Positions 1 to 10,200 of a stretch of DNA of 36,104 nt are shown here, in pieces. Each line of letters opens with the position of its first letter. The stretch's first letter is position 1. The notes under the pieces are model-generated. The model was not told the DNA's origin, did not search any database, and saw only the letters and a list, made by a program, of their open reading frames with translations. The DNA comes from Lautropia sp. (GTDB taxonomy: Bacteria > Pseudomonadota > Gammaproteobacteria > Burkholderiales > Burkholderiaceae_E), in contig JAUNLD010000003.1 of NCBI GenBank assembly GCA_030532425.1, positions 80,262 through 116,365 on the forward strand, in the 5' to 3' direction. The position numbers were made by a program, and so were the translations under genes.

Positions 1-493
1 ACGCCGTGTAGCCGTTGGTGGGGTCGAACAGGTTCCAGTAACCCGACGAAATCTTGTTGAAAAAGGACAGCACCGCATTGCCCAGCAGGCGTACCGTCGG
101 CATCTGACGGATCTTCTCCAGATCGAAGAAACGGTTGCCCTTGGTGTAATCGGCCTCACCCGCAAGAATGGGCGCCACGAAATCGGGCACCAGCCCTGGG
201 TCCATCTGCCCATCACCGTCGATCTTGACCATGATCTCGACGCCATCAGCCAGACCGGCCTGATAGCCTGTCATCACCGCGGCCCCCACGCCCCCGTTTT
301 CCTGGTGACGCAACACCTTCACCCGCGGGTCGTCGCAGGCCTGCTCGACCAGGTCGCCGGTCTGCTGCGGGCAGCAGTCATCCACCACATAAATCCGCGA
401 CACTTCTGGACCGATGCGTGCCAGCACATCCAGAATATGTGCCCTGACCTTGTAGCAAGGAATGATGACTGCAATCTGCCCGACCGGATTCAT
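1..493 (-). CDS. Family 2 glycosyltransferase (DPM1/GtrB-like), N-terminal part
   Basis: The visible 164 codons form the N-terminal catalytic part of a GT-A fold family 2 glycosyltransferase; the rest lies beyond the left edge. The protein opens with a strand-forming IAVIIPCYK segment (residues 7-15), has VVDDCCP (about 38-44) where such enzymes bind the nucleotide, the NGGVGAAVMTGYQAG block (about 69-83), and the DXD-type metal-binding motif KIDGDGQMDP (about 93-102). This order is that of polyprenyl-phosphate sugar transferases (dolichyl-phosphate mannose synthase, GtrB, ArnC type), which move a sugar from a nucleotide donor onto undecaprenyl phosphate at the cytoplasmic membrane. The later NPTNGYTA-like end also fits that family. 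Donor and acceptor cannot be told, and the C-terminal membrane segments that would help are missing. ATG at 493; no strong Shine-Dalgarno was seen. It lies 141 bp downstream of recD on the same strand and is probably transcribed separately. Confidence 0.85.
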   Translation of the reverse strand, partial: MNPVGQIAVIIPCYKVRAHILDVLARIGPEVSRIYVVDDCCPQQTGDLVEQACDDPRVKVLRHQENGGVGAAVMTGYQAGLADGVEIMVKIDGDGQMDPGLVPDFVAPILAGEADYTKGNRFFDLEKIRQMPTVRLLGNAVLSFFNKISSGYWNLFDPTNGYTA

Positions 494-634
494 GAAGGAA
501 TAGCCCCCGTCTGTGTCAGCGGAGCGGCGCCGGCACACTCCGCGCAGGACGCCTCCCCATGGCCCCATTGACCGGGCTACAGTTTAACCGAAGCCGTCTG
601 GTGACCCTGCCACCAGCCCTTCAGCCTGCTTCCA

Positions 635-3166
635 TCAGTTTGCCATCCGCCCCATCCCCGCCACCAGCCCGCTGGCCCGCAACACCCGACGGCGGATGGC
701 TGCCTCGAACACCGCCTCCAGGCTGCCAGGACCGCACAGCGTGAAGAAGCGCCGCGCCCGGGTGATGGCGGTGTACACCAGTTCGCGCGTCAGCACCGGT
801 GACAGCTCCGCCGGCACCGCCAGGGCCGCATGGTCGAATTCCGACCCCTGCGCCTTGTGCACCGTCATCGCAAACACCGTCTCCACCGCCTGCAAACGGC
901 TGGGCAACACCCAGCGGATCGGAGCGGCCCCCGGTTCACCGGCAAAGGCCACCCGCAAGCCCAGACCGGGGCGCATCAGGGCGATCCCCACATCGCCATT
1001 CATCAGCTGCAACTCGTAGTCGTTCTGCGTCACCATCACCGGCCGCCCCTCGTACCAGCCCTCGCTGGACTCGATCAGCCCCTGCTGCTGCAACCACTGT
1101 GCCATCTGCCGGTTGAGCTGCTCGACCCCCCAGGGCCCCTGGCGCAGTGCCGCCAGCAGCTGGAAGCGCCCATGCGCAGCCAGCACCTGCTGTGCCCACG
1201 CATCCAGCGCCGCATCCACCGCCGGCGCCTCCAGGCCGCTCACCTCCGGGCGCGCCCGCCGCAGCACCTGCAGATAATGGGCGTAGCCCATCGCCGCACC
1301 GGCACCGTGATCCTGATGATCGGCAGTCTCTGCGCTCCGGCTGGTGTCGACAGCGTCATCGGCTCCGCCCGCCGTATCAGGGTTGCCGCGCCGGCCGGCA
1401 TCAGGCCACGCACGGGCCGGCGACACCGCCTGCCCCCACCCGGCGATCACCAGCTGCCGCAAGCCCCGGCGTGCCTCGTCCGCCACGATGATGCGGCGGA
1501 TGTCGGCCTGCGCCCCGGGTTGCTGCCACAACCCGCGCACCGCCTCGGCCTCTCCGGCATTGACGTGCGCCGCCAGCCGGCCGATGCCGCTGTCCGCCCG
1601 AAAGCGATGACTGTGGCGCAACATGGCAATGCCCTGGTCCAGCAGGCGCCCGTCCGCATCCTGCAGGCCGGCATCGATCTGTTCCCCCGTCACCTGCGTC
1701 ACCCAGGCGGCCGTCTCCGGCCAGTAATGGCCCTCCTGGGCCTGCGCGCACAACTCGCCCAGAATGGCACCCGCTTCCACCGAGGCCAGCTGGTCCTTGT
1801 CCCCCAGCAGCACCAGCCGCGCATCGGCGGGCAGCGCCTGCACCACCGCCGCCATCATGTCCAGGTCCACCATCGACGCCTCATCGATCACCAGCACATC
1901 GAGTGGCAGCGGATGACGTGCATCATGGCGAAAATGCCGTGTGCCACGGCGGCTGCGCAACAGGCGGTGCAGGGTCAGCACCGTTGACGGAATCGCCTGG
2001 CGGATGGCCTCGCCCCCCGGCAGCCCCGCCAGCGAGAGTTTTTCGATGGCCCCGCTGATCGAACTGTTGAGCCGCGCCGCCGCCTTGCCCGTTGGCGCTG
2101 CCAGACCGATCTGCAGGAAACGCCCCTGCGCCTCTTTGGCCAGCATCTGCAACAACGCCAGCAAACGCACCACCGTGGTGGTCTTGCCGGTGCCCGGGCC
2201 GCCGGTAATCAGCCCGAAGCGGTGACGGGCCACCAGCGCACAGGCCATCTTCTGCCAGTCGGCACGTGCCGGCTGCCCACCCGCCGGCGGAAACAGTACC
2301 CCCAGCCCCGCGGTCAGCACCGGCATCAGCCGCGTCTGCGCCCCGGCATCCATCCCGTCTCCCAGCCCCGGCAGACGCAGCCGCGCCTGAATGGCTGCCT
2401 TCACCTGCTGCTCGTAGCGCCAGTAACGGTGCAGGTACAACCGCGGCCCCTGCAAGACCAGCGGGCAGACCCCGGCGGACGACGACGGCGCCCCCCCTTC
2501 AGGCCCGTCACGATGCACCAGGCCCGGCCACGCGGCGCAGGCACGCTGCCAGTCGCCCAGCCGCATCGCCCCCCCCACCTGCCCCACCTCGGCAGGCAAC
2601 GACAACACTTCTGCTGCGTCCGCGTGCAGCGCCACCAGATCCAGGCACGCATGGCCACGCCCCAGCTGCCAGCTGCACAACGCCGCGGCCAGCAACACCT
2701 GCCCCAGCGCCGCATCGGCAGCCTCAGCCGCAACAGCGGCAGCCACCGTACCGGTGATTTCACCCGTTTCAGCCGTGTCAGGCCCTGCAGCAGCCCCGAC
2801 GGCTTCGGCAGCTTCAGCGGCTTCTACGGCTTCGACAGCTGCAACGGTGGTGGCCGTCGCAGCGGTGTCACCATGCTGCAGGGCCATGTCTGCCCGCGCC
2901 GTGCCCGTCCCCGCCTGCCCCGCCAGAAAGCGCGCAAACTCCAGATCGATGCGACGCAACCAGCCCTGCTGCTGCCATCGCGCCAGCAGCGCCAGCATGG
3001 CCCCGGCTCCCCGCCTCGGTACCCCGGCATCGGCAAGCGCCATCTCGCCCGGGCAGGACACGTCGTTCACCACGCCCCGATCCCCGGCCGCTGGCCGGGC
3101 ATGGCGGGCGGCCGGCGCCGGTGGTTCCGGATCGACACCGAACAGATCCAGCTGCCTGTCCTTCAT
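635..3166 (-). CDS. recD: RecBCD exonuclease V, RecD (5'-3' helicase) subunit
   Basis: RecD is the 5'-3' SF1B motor of the RecBCD helicase-nuclease, which unwinds and degrades DNA ends until Chi. The 843-residue product carries Walker A GGPGTGKT (322-329), motif Ia APTGKAAARL (358-367), motif II VIDEAS (426-431), motif III LLGDKDQLASVEAGAILGEL (453-472) and the C-terminal UvrD_C_2 motifs VHKAQGSEFD (769-778) and ELVYTAITRARR (795-806). It is far longer than E. coli RecD (about 608 residues). The excess includes an Ala/Glu/Val/Thr-rich run at about 98-155 and a Gly/Asp/Ala-rich run at about 590-625, both inside the fold. Its ATG overlaps the recB stop by 4 bp (ATGA), implying translational coupling as the last gene of the recC-recB-recD run. 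The early residues DLFG and the overlap support this start. Confidence 0.97.
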   Translation of the reverse strand: MKDRQLDLFGVDPEPPAPAARHARPAAGDRGVVNDVSCPGEMALADAGVPRRGAGAMLALLARWQQQGWLRRIDLEFARFLAGQAGTGTARADMALQHGDTAATATTVAAVEAVEAAEAAEAVGAAAGPDTAETGEITGTVAAAVAAEAADAALGQVLLAAALCSWQLGRGHACLDLVALHADAAEVLSLPAEVGQVGGAMRLGDWQRACAAWPGLVHRDGPEGGAPSSSAGVCPLVLQGPRLYLHRYWRYEQQVKAAIQARLRLPGLGDGMDAGAQTRLMPVLTAGLGVLFPPAGGQPARADWQKMACALVARHRFGLITGGPGTGKTTTVVRLLALLQMLAKEAQGRFLQIGLAAPTGKAAARLNSSISGAIEKLSLAGLPGGEAIRQAIPSTVLTLHRLLRSRRGTRHFRHDARHPLPLDVLVIDEASMVDLDMMAAVVQALPADARLVLLGDKDQLASVEAGAILGELCAQAQEGHYWPETAAWVTQVTGEQIDAGLQDADGRLLDQGIAMLRHSHRFRADSGIGRLAAHVNAGEAEAVRGLWQQPGAQADIRRIIVADEARRGLRQLVIAGWGQAVSPARAWPDAGRRGNPDTAGGADDAVDTSRSAETADHQDHGAGAAMGYAHYLQVLRRARPEVSGLEAPAVDAALDAWAQQVLAAHGRFQLLAALRQGPWGVEQLNRQMAQWLQQQGLIESSEGWYEGRPVMVTQNDYELQLMNGDVGIALMRPGLGLRVAFAGEPGAAPIRWVLPSRLQAVETVFAMTVHKAQGSEFDHAALAVPAELSPVLTRELVYTAITRARRFFTLCGPGSLEAVFEAAIRRRVLRASGLVAGMGRMAN

Positions 3167-6100
3167 CGTGCACCCTCCCTGCCCGCCTGCGATGCAGGCC
3201 GTCCCTCATCCGTGATCGTCGTGTGCAGCATGGCGGCATCTCCGGCAAAGGCCGCATCCAGCGCCTCGATCACCGCCCGCGCTGGCCGCGCATGAAATAC
3301 ACCGCCCGACGCCGCATCCACCCCGCGCAGGAACAGATACAGCGCACCGCCCACATGGCGGTCATAGTCATAATCCGGCAGGCGTGCACGCAGCAGCCGG
3401 TGCAAAGCCAGCAGATAGAAAAGGTATTGCAGCTCGTAGCGATGCGACAGCACGGCGGCCTGCATGCCAGGCTGCTGATAGGCGGCATCATCCGCGCCCA
3501 GCCAGTTCGACTTGTAATCCAGTACGTAATAACGCCCCTCGTGCTCGAACACCAGATCGATGAAGCCCTTGAGCATGCCATTGAGCTGCCCCGGTTGCAG
3601 CGCTGGCCGTACCGCGCCGCCCAGCGTGTGCCTGCACACCCAGCCATCCAGCGCCGCCACATCCAGCTGGCCCACCGCCAGCAGGAAGCTCATCTCCACC
3701 TGATACTGCACCAGTGTGCCCAACCGTGGTGCCGCTGTCAGGCCCGTGTCCAGCCCGTGCAGGGGCTGCGTCAGCAGGCGCTGCAACCAGTGGCCCAACA
3801 CATGACGCCAGGGCTGCCACTGGGGCTGATGATGCAGGCGGCGCGCAATCTCGGTGCCCAGCAGCGCCGGCTCGGCCGCCAGCTGCGCAAAGCCCTGTCG
3901 CCCGGCCCACTCCAGCAGGCCGTGCAGAAAGGTTCCCGGTCGCGGCCCCCGCGGAAAATCATGGATCGACGCCGCCGCCCCCACGGCCGGGGCATCGGCC
4001 TGCGGCTCATCCGCCGGTGGCCCGTCGGCAAGATATTCGCGCCAGTCGTCCTCGCGCGCTGATTCGGCCAGCCGCTGGCGGTTCAGGTCATGCCCCGGCC
4101 CGGCCTGCGCACGCGATGACGCGTGTGTGCCCACCATCCGGCCAGCACCATCCACCTCCAGTGCCGAATAGCTGGCAATCCACCACGCCGGCCAGCGCTC
4201 GGCCGGCAGGGCCGGTGGGGTCTTCCAGCGCACGGCACGGCGCTGGGGCTGCCAATGCAGGCCCGGATCCGGCAGCGGAGGCGTGCGCAACACCATCTGC
4301 CCGGGCGGCGCCTGCGCCACCCGCTCCTGCAGGGCTGCCCACAACTGCCGGCGTGCCTCACGCACTTTCTCGTCGGCCTCGGCCTTCCTGTCGGCATCGC
4401 CCTGCCCGCCCTTCTTTCCTGCCCGCTTGCTGCCGGACGCCCTGGAAAGCAGGCCATCGCTGCCGGCCGCTGCGGCGGCGCCGACATCCGTGACCCCCAG
4501 CAGATGGCCCGCGGCACTCTGCCCCAGGCCCTTCACGGCATCCATGCCCACCCAGGTGGCATGGCGTGCGCGCGTCAGCGCCACATACAGCTTGCGCAGG
4601 TCTTCGGCCAGCCGCTCTTCGTCGGCAGCCTTCACCGCCTCGGCCAGCGCCTCAGCGCTGGCGCCCGCGGCAATCATGTGCCGGGGCTGGCCATCCGCAT
4701 CATGCCAGCTCAACACCTGCGCGCTGTCCCGGACCACCCGGGCATCGCAGAAGAAGGGCAGGAAGACCAGCGGATACTCCAGCCCCTTGGACTTGTGCAC
4801 CGTCACCACCCGCACCCGCGCCTCGTCGCTTTCCAGGCGCTGCTTGCGGCTGGCGGCATCCCCCTCGGGGCGCTCGCGCTGTTCACGCAGAAAGCGGATC
4901 AGCGCCTGCTCGCCATCCAGCAGCCCCGAAGCCTGCTGCAACAGCTCGGACAGGTGCAGCACATCGGCCAGATCACGCTCGTTGCCCTGGGCCAGCAGCC
5001 GCTCGGCCACCCCGAAATCCTGCAACACCTGCCGGATCATCGGCAGCACACCGCGGCGGCGCCACACCTGCCGATAGCCCTGAAAACGCGCCAGCTGTGC
5101 TTCCCAGGCCCGCTCATCCTGCTGCAACTGCAACAGCCCGGCCATCGACAACCCGGCCAGCGCACTGCCCAGTGCCGCCCGCAGCAGCTGGCCACGCTCC
5201 GGCTCGGCACAGGCAGCCAGAAAACGCAGCACATCATCAGCCAGCCCGCTCTCGAAAACCGATGCCTTGTCCGAAAGATAAACGCTGGGGATGCCATGCC
5301 GTCGCAGGGCACGCCGCACCTGGCTGGCCTGATGGCCGGTGTTGACGAGCACGGCGATGTCCGCCGGCTTCGCCACCATCACCTGCCCATCCCCGCTACC
5401 GGCCCCGATGCCGGAAGGGTCTTCACCCCGGTGTCCTGCCGGGTGACCCGCGCCCAGCAGGCGGGCGATTTCCTGCGCACAGGCTGCGGCAAAGCGTCTC
5501 ACATAGGCGCCTGACGACAGATCGAGATCGGCATCATCATCCGAGGGCATCCAGATCGTCAGCGCCGGCGTCTGACCCACAGGCTGCGCCGGGTCCTGCC
5601 ACACCTCGCGGCCTCGCCCCCTGGCCTCCACCGGCACGAAGGGCACCGGGTTGTGGCCTTCGCGCGCAAAACGGAAGGCGCCACCGGCACTGGCACGGGC
5701 TTCGGCCGCAGCAAACAGCGTGTTGACGGCCCCCACCATCGCCTGCGACGAGCGGTAATTCATCGCCAGCGTATGGTGCCGCCCACGGGTGGCCTCACGC
5801 GCCTTCAGGTAGGTGTAGATGTCGGCATCGCGAAAAGCGTAGATGGCCTGCTTCGGGTCGCCAATCAGCACCAGCGCCGTCTGCGCATCATTGGCCGCCA
5901 CCTGGTAGATGCTGTCAAAGATCCGGTACTGGAGCGGGTCGGTATCCTGAAACTCGTCGATCAGCGCTGCCGGAAACTGCTGACGGATGCGCCGTGCCAA
6001 TGCCGGGCCACCTTCTCCCTGCAGGGCCTCGTCCAGCTGTTGCAGCAGATCATCAAAATTCAGTTCGCCCCGCTGCTCGCGTGCCTGCCGGTGTCGTGCC

Positions 6101-7233
6101 GCAATCCAGCGCGCCGCATGGCGGCACACCGCAGCCTTCTCTGCCGCGCCGCTGCCCCTTTCCTGCAAGGCCAGCGCCAGCGCTTCGGCCTTTTCCATCA
6201 GCTCAGGCCGGGCCTTGTCGGGCTTCTTCCATACCTTGGGGTTGGCTTGTGCCTCGGCGCCCGCCCATTTCAGCACCCAGTCTGTCCCCGAATCATGTTT
6301 GCCGCTGCTTCGCTTCAGCCAGTGCTCGCCCCGGTCATTGACGGGCAGCAATGCCGCCTCATCCGCCAGCCAGGCACGCAACTGCGCCATCCGGTTCGTC
6401 ACCGAAACAGCCTTGATGCTGACGCCATTGAGCGCCTTCTCCTCCAGCAGTACCTGCAGATGCTGCTCCAGCTCATCAAGCACGCCACCCTGCCAGCCCG
6501 CTTTCAGCGTGCGCACCGCGCTCTGCGTCTGTTGCACCGCGGCCAGCGGCAGCAATGCCTCGCCCGCCACCGCCCTCAGCCTGTGCTGGTCGCGCGCCAT
6601 CTCTTCGGCAAACGTATCGAAACCTTTCCACCACTGCGAAAACACCTGGGCCTGTGTGGCATCCAGCTGCTGCACGAAGCTGCGCCAGTAATCGCGGATG
6701 GCCTCGGTGAGCAGCGCCGCATCGTCTTCCACCTGCTTTTGCAGAAACGATGCGCCGCTGTCAAAGGCATGCTCGCGCAGCATCCGGCTGCACCAGCCAT
6801 GAATGGTCGACACCGCCGCCTCGTCCATCCATTCGGCCGCCAGTTGCAGGCGACCCGCCGCATCGGCCCAACGCCCGGGCGGATAGCTGTCCCGCAGCTG
6901 CTGCAAGAACTCATCGCCTCTCGCCGCCTCCGCTTCGCCAGCCCTGAAGAAGCGGGCCGCCTCGGCCAGGCGGGCACGGATGCGGTCGCGCAGCTCCAGC
7001 GTCGCGGCCTCGGTGAACGTCACCACCAGGATTTCGGGCGGATCCAGCGGGCGCCCCTGTGGCGCCCCGAAAGCGTTGTCGGCGCCATGCCCCAGCACCA
7101 GCCGCACGTACAGGGCCGCAATCGTGAAGGTCTTGCCGGTACCGGCACTGGCCTCGATCAGCTGACTGCCGTGCAGCGGAAAATCCAGCGCCCGCACCGG
7201 GCGTGCTGTGCCGTCGTTACCCATCTCACTCAT
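3163..7233 (-). CDS. recB: RecBCD exonuclease V, RecB helicase-nuclease subunit
   Basis: RecB is the 3'-5' SF1A helicase and the only nuclease of RecBCD. The 1356-residue product has Walker A EASAGTGKTFT near residues 27-37, the UvrD-type motif II LIDEFQDTDPLQYRIFD, a motif IV/V region with VVTVHKSKGLEYPLVFLPFF and motif VI ALTRARHATW. The C-terminal nuclease domain holds GTFLHGLLEW and the metal-ligand pair GFIDLVFEH...YYVLDYKSN at about 1220-1242 (Asp, Asp and Lys, as in E. coli D1067/D1080/K1082), so it should be catalytically competent. The frame is open upstream to an ATG at 7284. I chose 7233 because an AGGAG sits 6 nt before that ATG, giving an 8-bp overlap with recC instead of 59 bp. 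Longer than E. coli RecB (1180), with extra Ala/Arg-rich segments between the helicase and nuclease parts. Confidence 0.95.
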   Translation of the reverse strand: MSEMGNDGTARPVRALDFPLHGSQLIEASAGTGKTFTIAALYVRLVLGHGADNAFGAPQGRPLDPPEILVVTFTEAATLELRDRIRARLAEAARFFRAGEAEAARGDEFLQQLRDSYPPGRWADAAGRLQLAAEWMDEAAVSTIHGWCSRMLREHAFDSGASFLQKQVEDDAALLTEAIRDYWRSFVQQLDATQAQVFSQWWKGFDTFAEEMARDQHRLRAVAGEALLPLAAVQQTQSAVRTLKAGWQGGVLDELEQHLQVLLEEKALNGVSIKAVSVTNRMAQLRAWLADEAALLPVNDRGEHWLKRSSGKHDSGTDWVLKWAGAEAQANPKVWKKPDKARPELMEKAEALALALQERGSGAAEKAAVCRHAARWIAARHRQAREQRGELNFDDLLQQLDEALQGEGGPALARRIRQQFPAALIDEFQDTDPLQYRIFDSIYQVAANDAQTALVLIGDPKQAIYAFRDADIYTYLKAREATRGRHHTLAMNYRSSQAMVGAVNTLFAAAEARASAGGAFRFAREGHNPVPFVPVEARGRGREVWQDPAQPVGQTPALTIWMPSDDDADLDLSSGAYVRRFAAACAQEIARLLGAGHPAGHRGEDPSGIGAGSGDGQVMVAKPADIAVLVNTGHQASQVRRALRRHGIPSVYLSDKASVFESGLADDVLRFLAACAEPERGQLLRAALGSALAGLSMAGLLQLQQDERAWEAQLARFQGYRQVWRRRGVLPMIRQVLQDFGVAERLLAQGNERDLADVLHLSELLQQASGLLDGEQALIRFLREQRERPEGDAASRKQRLESDEARVRVVTVHKSKGLEYPLVFLPFFCDARVVRDSAQVLSWHDADGQPRHMIAAGASAEALAEAVKAADEERLAEDLRKLYVALTRARHATWVGMDAVKGLGQSAAGHLLGVTDVGAAAAAGSDGLLSRASGSKRAGKKGGQGDADRKAEADEKVREARRQLWAALQERVAQAPPGQMVLRTPPLPDPGLHWQPQRRAVRWKTPPALPAERWPAWWIASYSALEVDGAGRMVGTHASSRAQAGPGHDLNRQRLAESAREDDWREYLADGPPADEPQADAPAVGAAASIHDFPRGPRPGTFLHGLLEWAGRQGFAQLAAEPALLGTEIARRLHHQPQWQPWRHVLGHWLQRLLTQPLHGLDTGLTAAPRLGTLVQYQVEMSFLLAVGQLDVAALDGWVCRHTLGGAVRPALQPGQLNGMLKGFIDLVFEHEGRYYVLDYKSNWLGADDAAYQQPGMQAAVLSHRYELQYLFYLLALHRLLRARLPDYDYDRHVGGALYLFLRGVDAASGGVFHARPARAVIEALDAAFAGDAAMLHTTITDEGRPASQAGREGAR

Positions 7234-10200
7234 CACCCGCTCCTCGGCCCCCGGCACCTGCATTACCCCCTTGTCTGGCCTCATTCAGGTTGTCGATCAG
7301 CGGCTCCAGCAACCGCCCGGCCCAGACGGCAAAGGCCCCCCCGCTCCACAACGCCTCAAAGTCCGCAAAGGCACGCTTCAGGTGCGGGTCACTGTCCCGC
7401 TCCGCCTTCAGGTGCTGGTTGCCCTCCTCCCCTTCGTAGGCAGCTTGCGCCTTGCTCGCGCCCGGCGCTTCGGTGCCTGCGTCCGGACTCATGCCGGCCC
7501 CCGGTGTTTCGGCGGCCCGGCTTTCAAAGACCCATGCCGCTGCCGTGCAGGGCGCAAAGGGCAGCGGTCGGCACATGCCCTCGTGCCAGGCCTGCAACAG
7601 GGTCTGCCAGTGCGCCCGCGCCTGCGCCTGGGGCACCGGTACCAGCACCACCTTGCCCTTCGGGCTGATGACGAGGGTCGTCAGCGCCGTCCCCTCCAGC
7701 TGGGCAGCCAGATGAACCACCCAGTACGGCAGCAGCCTGTCGTGGCGCCAGGCCTTGCCGCCCGCTTTGCTGCCTTCACCCACCAGGCTGGATGCACTGA
7801 ACAGCAGGCGGCAGCGTGCTCCATCGGCATCGGCACGCAAGGACGAGATGCGGCCATTCACTGCGGGCAGAAGCCTTCCGTCCCCGGTCTGCATGGCAGG
7901 CCATTGCAGGGGCTGATCGGGCAGCGCATGCGGGTAGGTTTGCAACGCCTGCCGATAATCGCTGACCGGCTGGCGCAAGGCCTCATGAACCCTGTCGGCC
8001 AGCAGGGCGCCAAAGCCGCCCACCGGCAACTCGCCACTGCGCAGCCGCCGCTGCAATTGCGCCTCCAGCACCGGCCCGGCCTCGTGTCCTTCCCGCAGGG
8101 CATGTTCTGCTTCGGTCAGCAGCAACTCGCTCAGCTGCCAGCGCTGGAGGCCATCCAGCGCAAAAGGCTCGATATCAAGATTTTTCTCTTCCTCATTGCC
8201 CAGATGGACGTCAAGCCGCTGGTTGAAGAAACGCCGCACCGGTCTGGCCACGAACGCTGCCAGCTCGTCCAGTTCGATGGCCTCGGGCAGCGAGCGGGCC
8301 TCCAGCCGCCCGCCCGGCGGTCCCCCATGGGGTCCGTCCCGCCCGATCCGGTCCACCCGCTCAAGGGCCAGGCGCCATTCGTGCGCATAACTGAACAGGC
8401 CATCGTCGCCGGCTACCGCCTCATCCGGCTGCATGAAGTAGGCGTGTGCAAAGGGGTGCAGCCGATGCGAGGTCGTCAGTGCCCTGAGCAGCTCCTCTCC
8501 CCGTTCGTCCCGGTGCCGTTCGTCCCTGCCCTGCGCGTCCGCTTCCGCCATGCCATCGGCCAGCTGCCAGCCCGCCGCCAGATGATCGCGCAGCTGCGCC
8601 ACCAGCACCGAGGGCGGCTGCTCGGCATCATCCAGCGCACTGCGCCCCTGCCAGCTTACATACAGGCGCTCTCGCGCCGACAGCAGTGCCTCCAGAAAAA
8701 GATAACGGTCATCCTCGCGACGCGAGCGGTCGCCTGGCCGGTAGTCTCCCGCCATCAGGTCAAAATCGGCCGGCTGACGCTGGCGCGGAAACTCCCTGTC
8801 GCTCATGCCCAGCAGGCACACCTGACGGAAAGGAATCGCCCGCATCGGCATCAGCGTGGCAAAGGTGACGGCCCCGGCAAAGAAACGCCGGTTCAGGCTG
8901 TCATCGTCCAGCCCCGCCAGCCAGTGCTCGCGCACCACGGCCAGCGGCAGCGGCAGATCCATGCCGGCTTCCACGCATTCGTCCAGCCACTGTTGCAGGC
9001 CATCTTCCAGCCGCATCAGGATCAGGGCCTCGCGTTCGTCGGTGGCCACGAAGAAACGTGCCAGCAACGCCCGCAGACGCTCGCCCCAGACGGCGGGGGG
9101 AAGCGGCTGGCTGCATTCCCGCCAGGTCTGCGCCAGCGCATCCACCAGCGCCATCAGCTGCCCCAGCAACCCGGCCGCCAGCCCGCTCACCTCGTCCAGC
9201 GGCTCGATGCCGGCCCAGCTGCCACTGCTGCCCACCGCATAGCCCAGCAGCATCCGTTGCAGGCCAAAGTGCCAGCTGTTGCGGTCCACCGGCTCGCCCA
9301 CGTCCAGACTGGCGCGCTGCGTCTGGTCCAGCCCCCAGCGGATGCCGCTCTGCTCGATCCACAGCCGGATCTGCGCCAGCGCCGATGCCTCGATCCCGAA
9401 ACACTGGCGCAGCGCCGACACATCCAGCAGATCCAGCACCTCCGAGGCTGTCAGCCGTGCCTGCGGCAGCCCCAGCAGAAACTCGATGGCCCGCAACAGT
9501 GGATCGTGGTTGCGCTGCGTCTGGTCAGCAATAGAGAAGGGAATGAAGCGTGGGTCGTCGGGGGGATACAGGCCAAACACCGCCTCGATGTGCGGCGCAA
9601 AGGCCTGGACATCGGGCACCATCACGATCACGTCGCGCGGACGCAGGCTGGCATCGTCGGCAAAGGCACGCAACAGCTGGTCGTGCAGCACCTCGACCTC
9701 ACGCTGCAGACTGTGGCAGACATGGAAGCGGATCGAGTCATCCCGCCTCACGTCCACGGCCGGCCAGCGGTCACGGGTCCCCGTCAGCGGTTCCAGATCA
9801 AGGATGTCCTGTTGCAGCTGACGCAGCAGGGTGTCGTCTCCCGGATCGACGAAAACATCGGCACTGCGGCGGATGGCGTGCATCTGCTGCTCGGCCGCCT
9901 CGGGATTGTCATGCTCGGCCAGCAGCCCGATCAGGTCACGTCCCTGCCGCCCCCACGAAGCCAGCAGCGCGTGGCCGTGGTCGATGCCGGTCTGGCGGGG
10001 CAGCCCCTCAGCGCCTGCTCCGGCCAGCGTGCGTGGCCGGTGGCGGAAACGCCGGGCCGAGAGCAGATCACGCTCGGGGACGATGTCGGCCCAGAAATGG
10101 CGGCACGGATTCTGCACACAGATCAGCACCTGGCTCCACCGCCCCAACGCCGCCAGCACATCCAGCGCCTGCCGCGGCAGGGCCGAGACGCCAAAGACCA

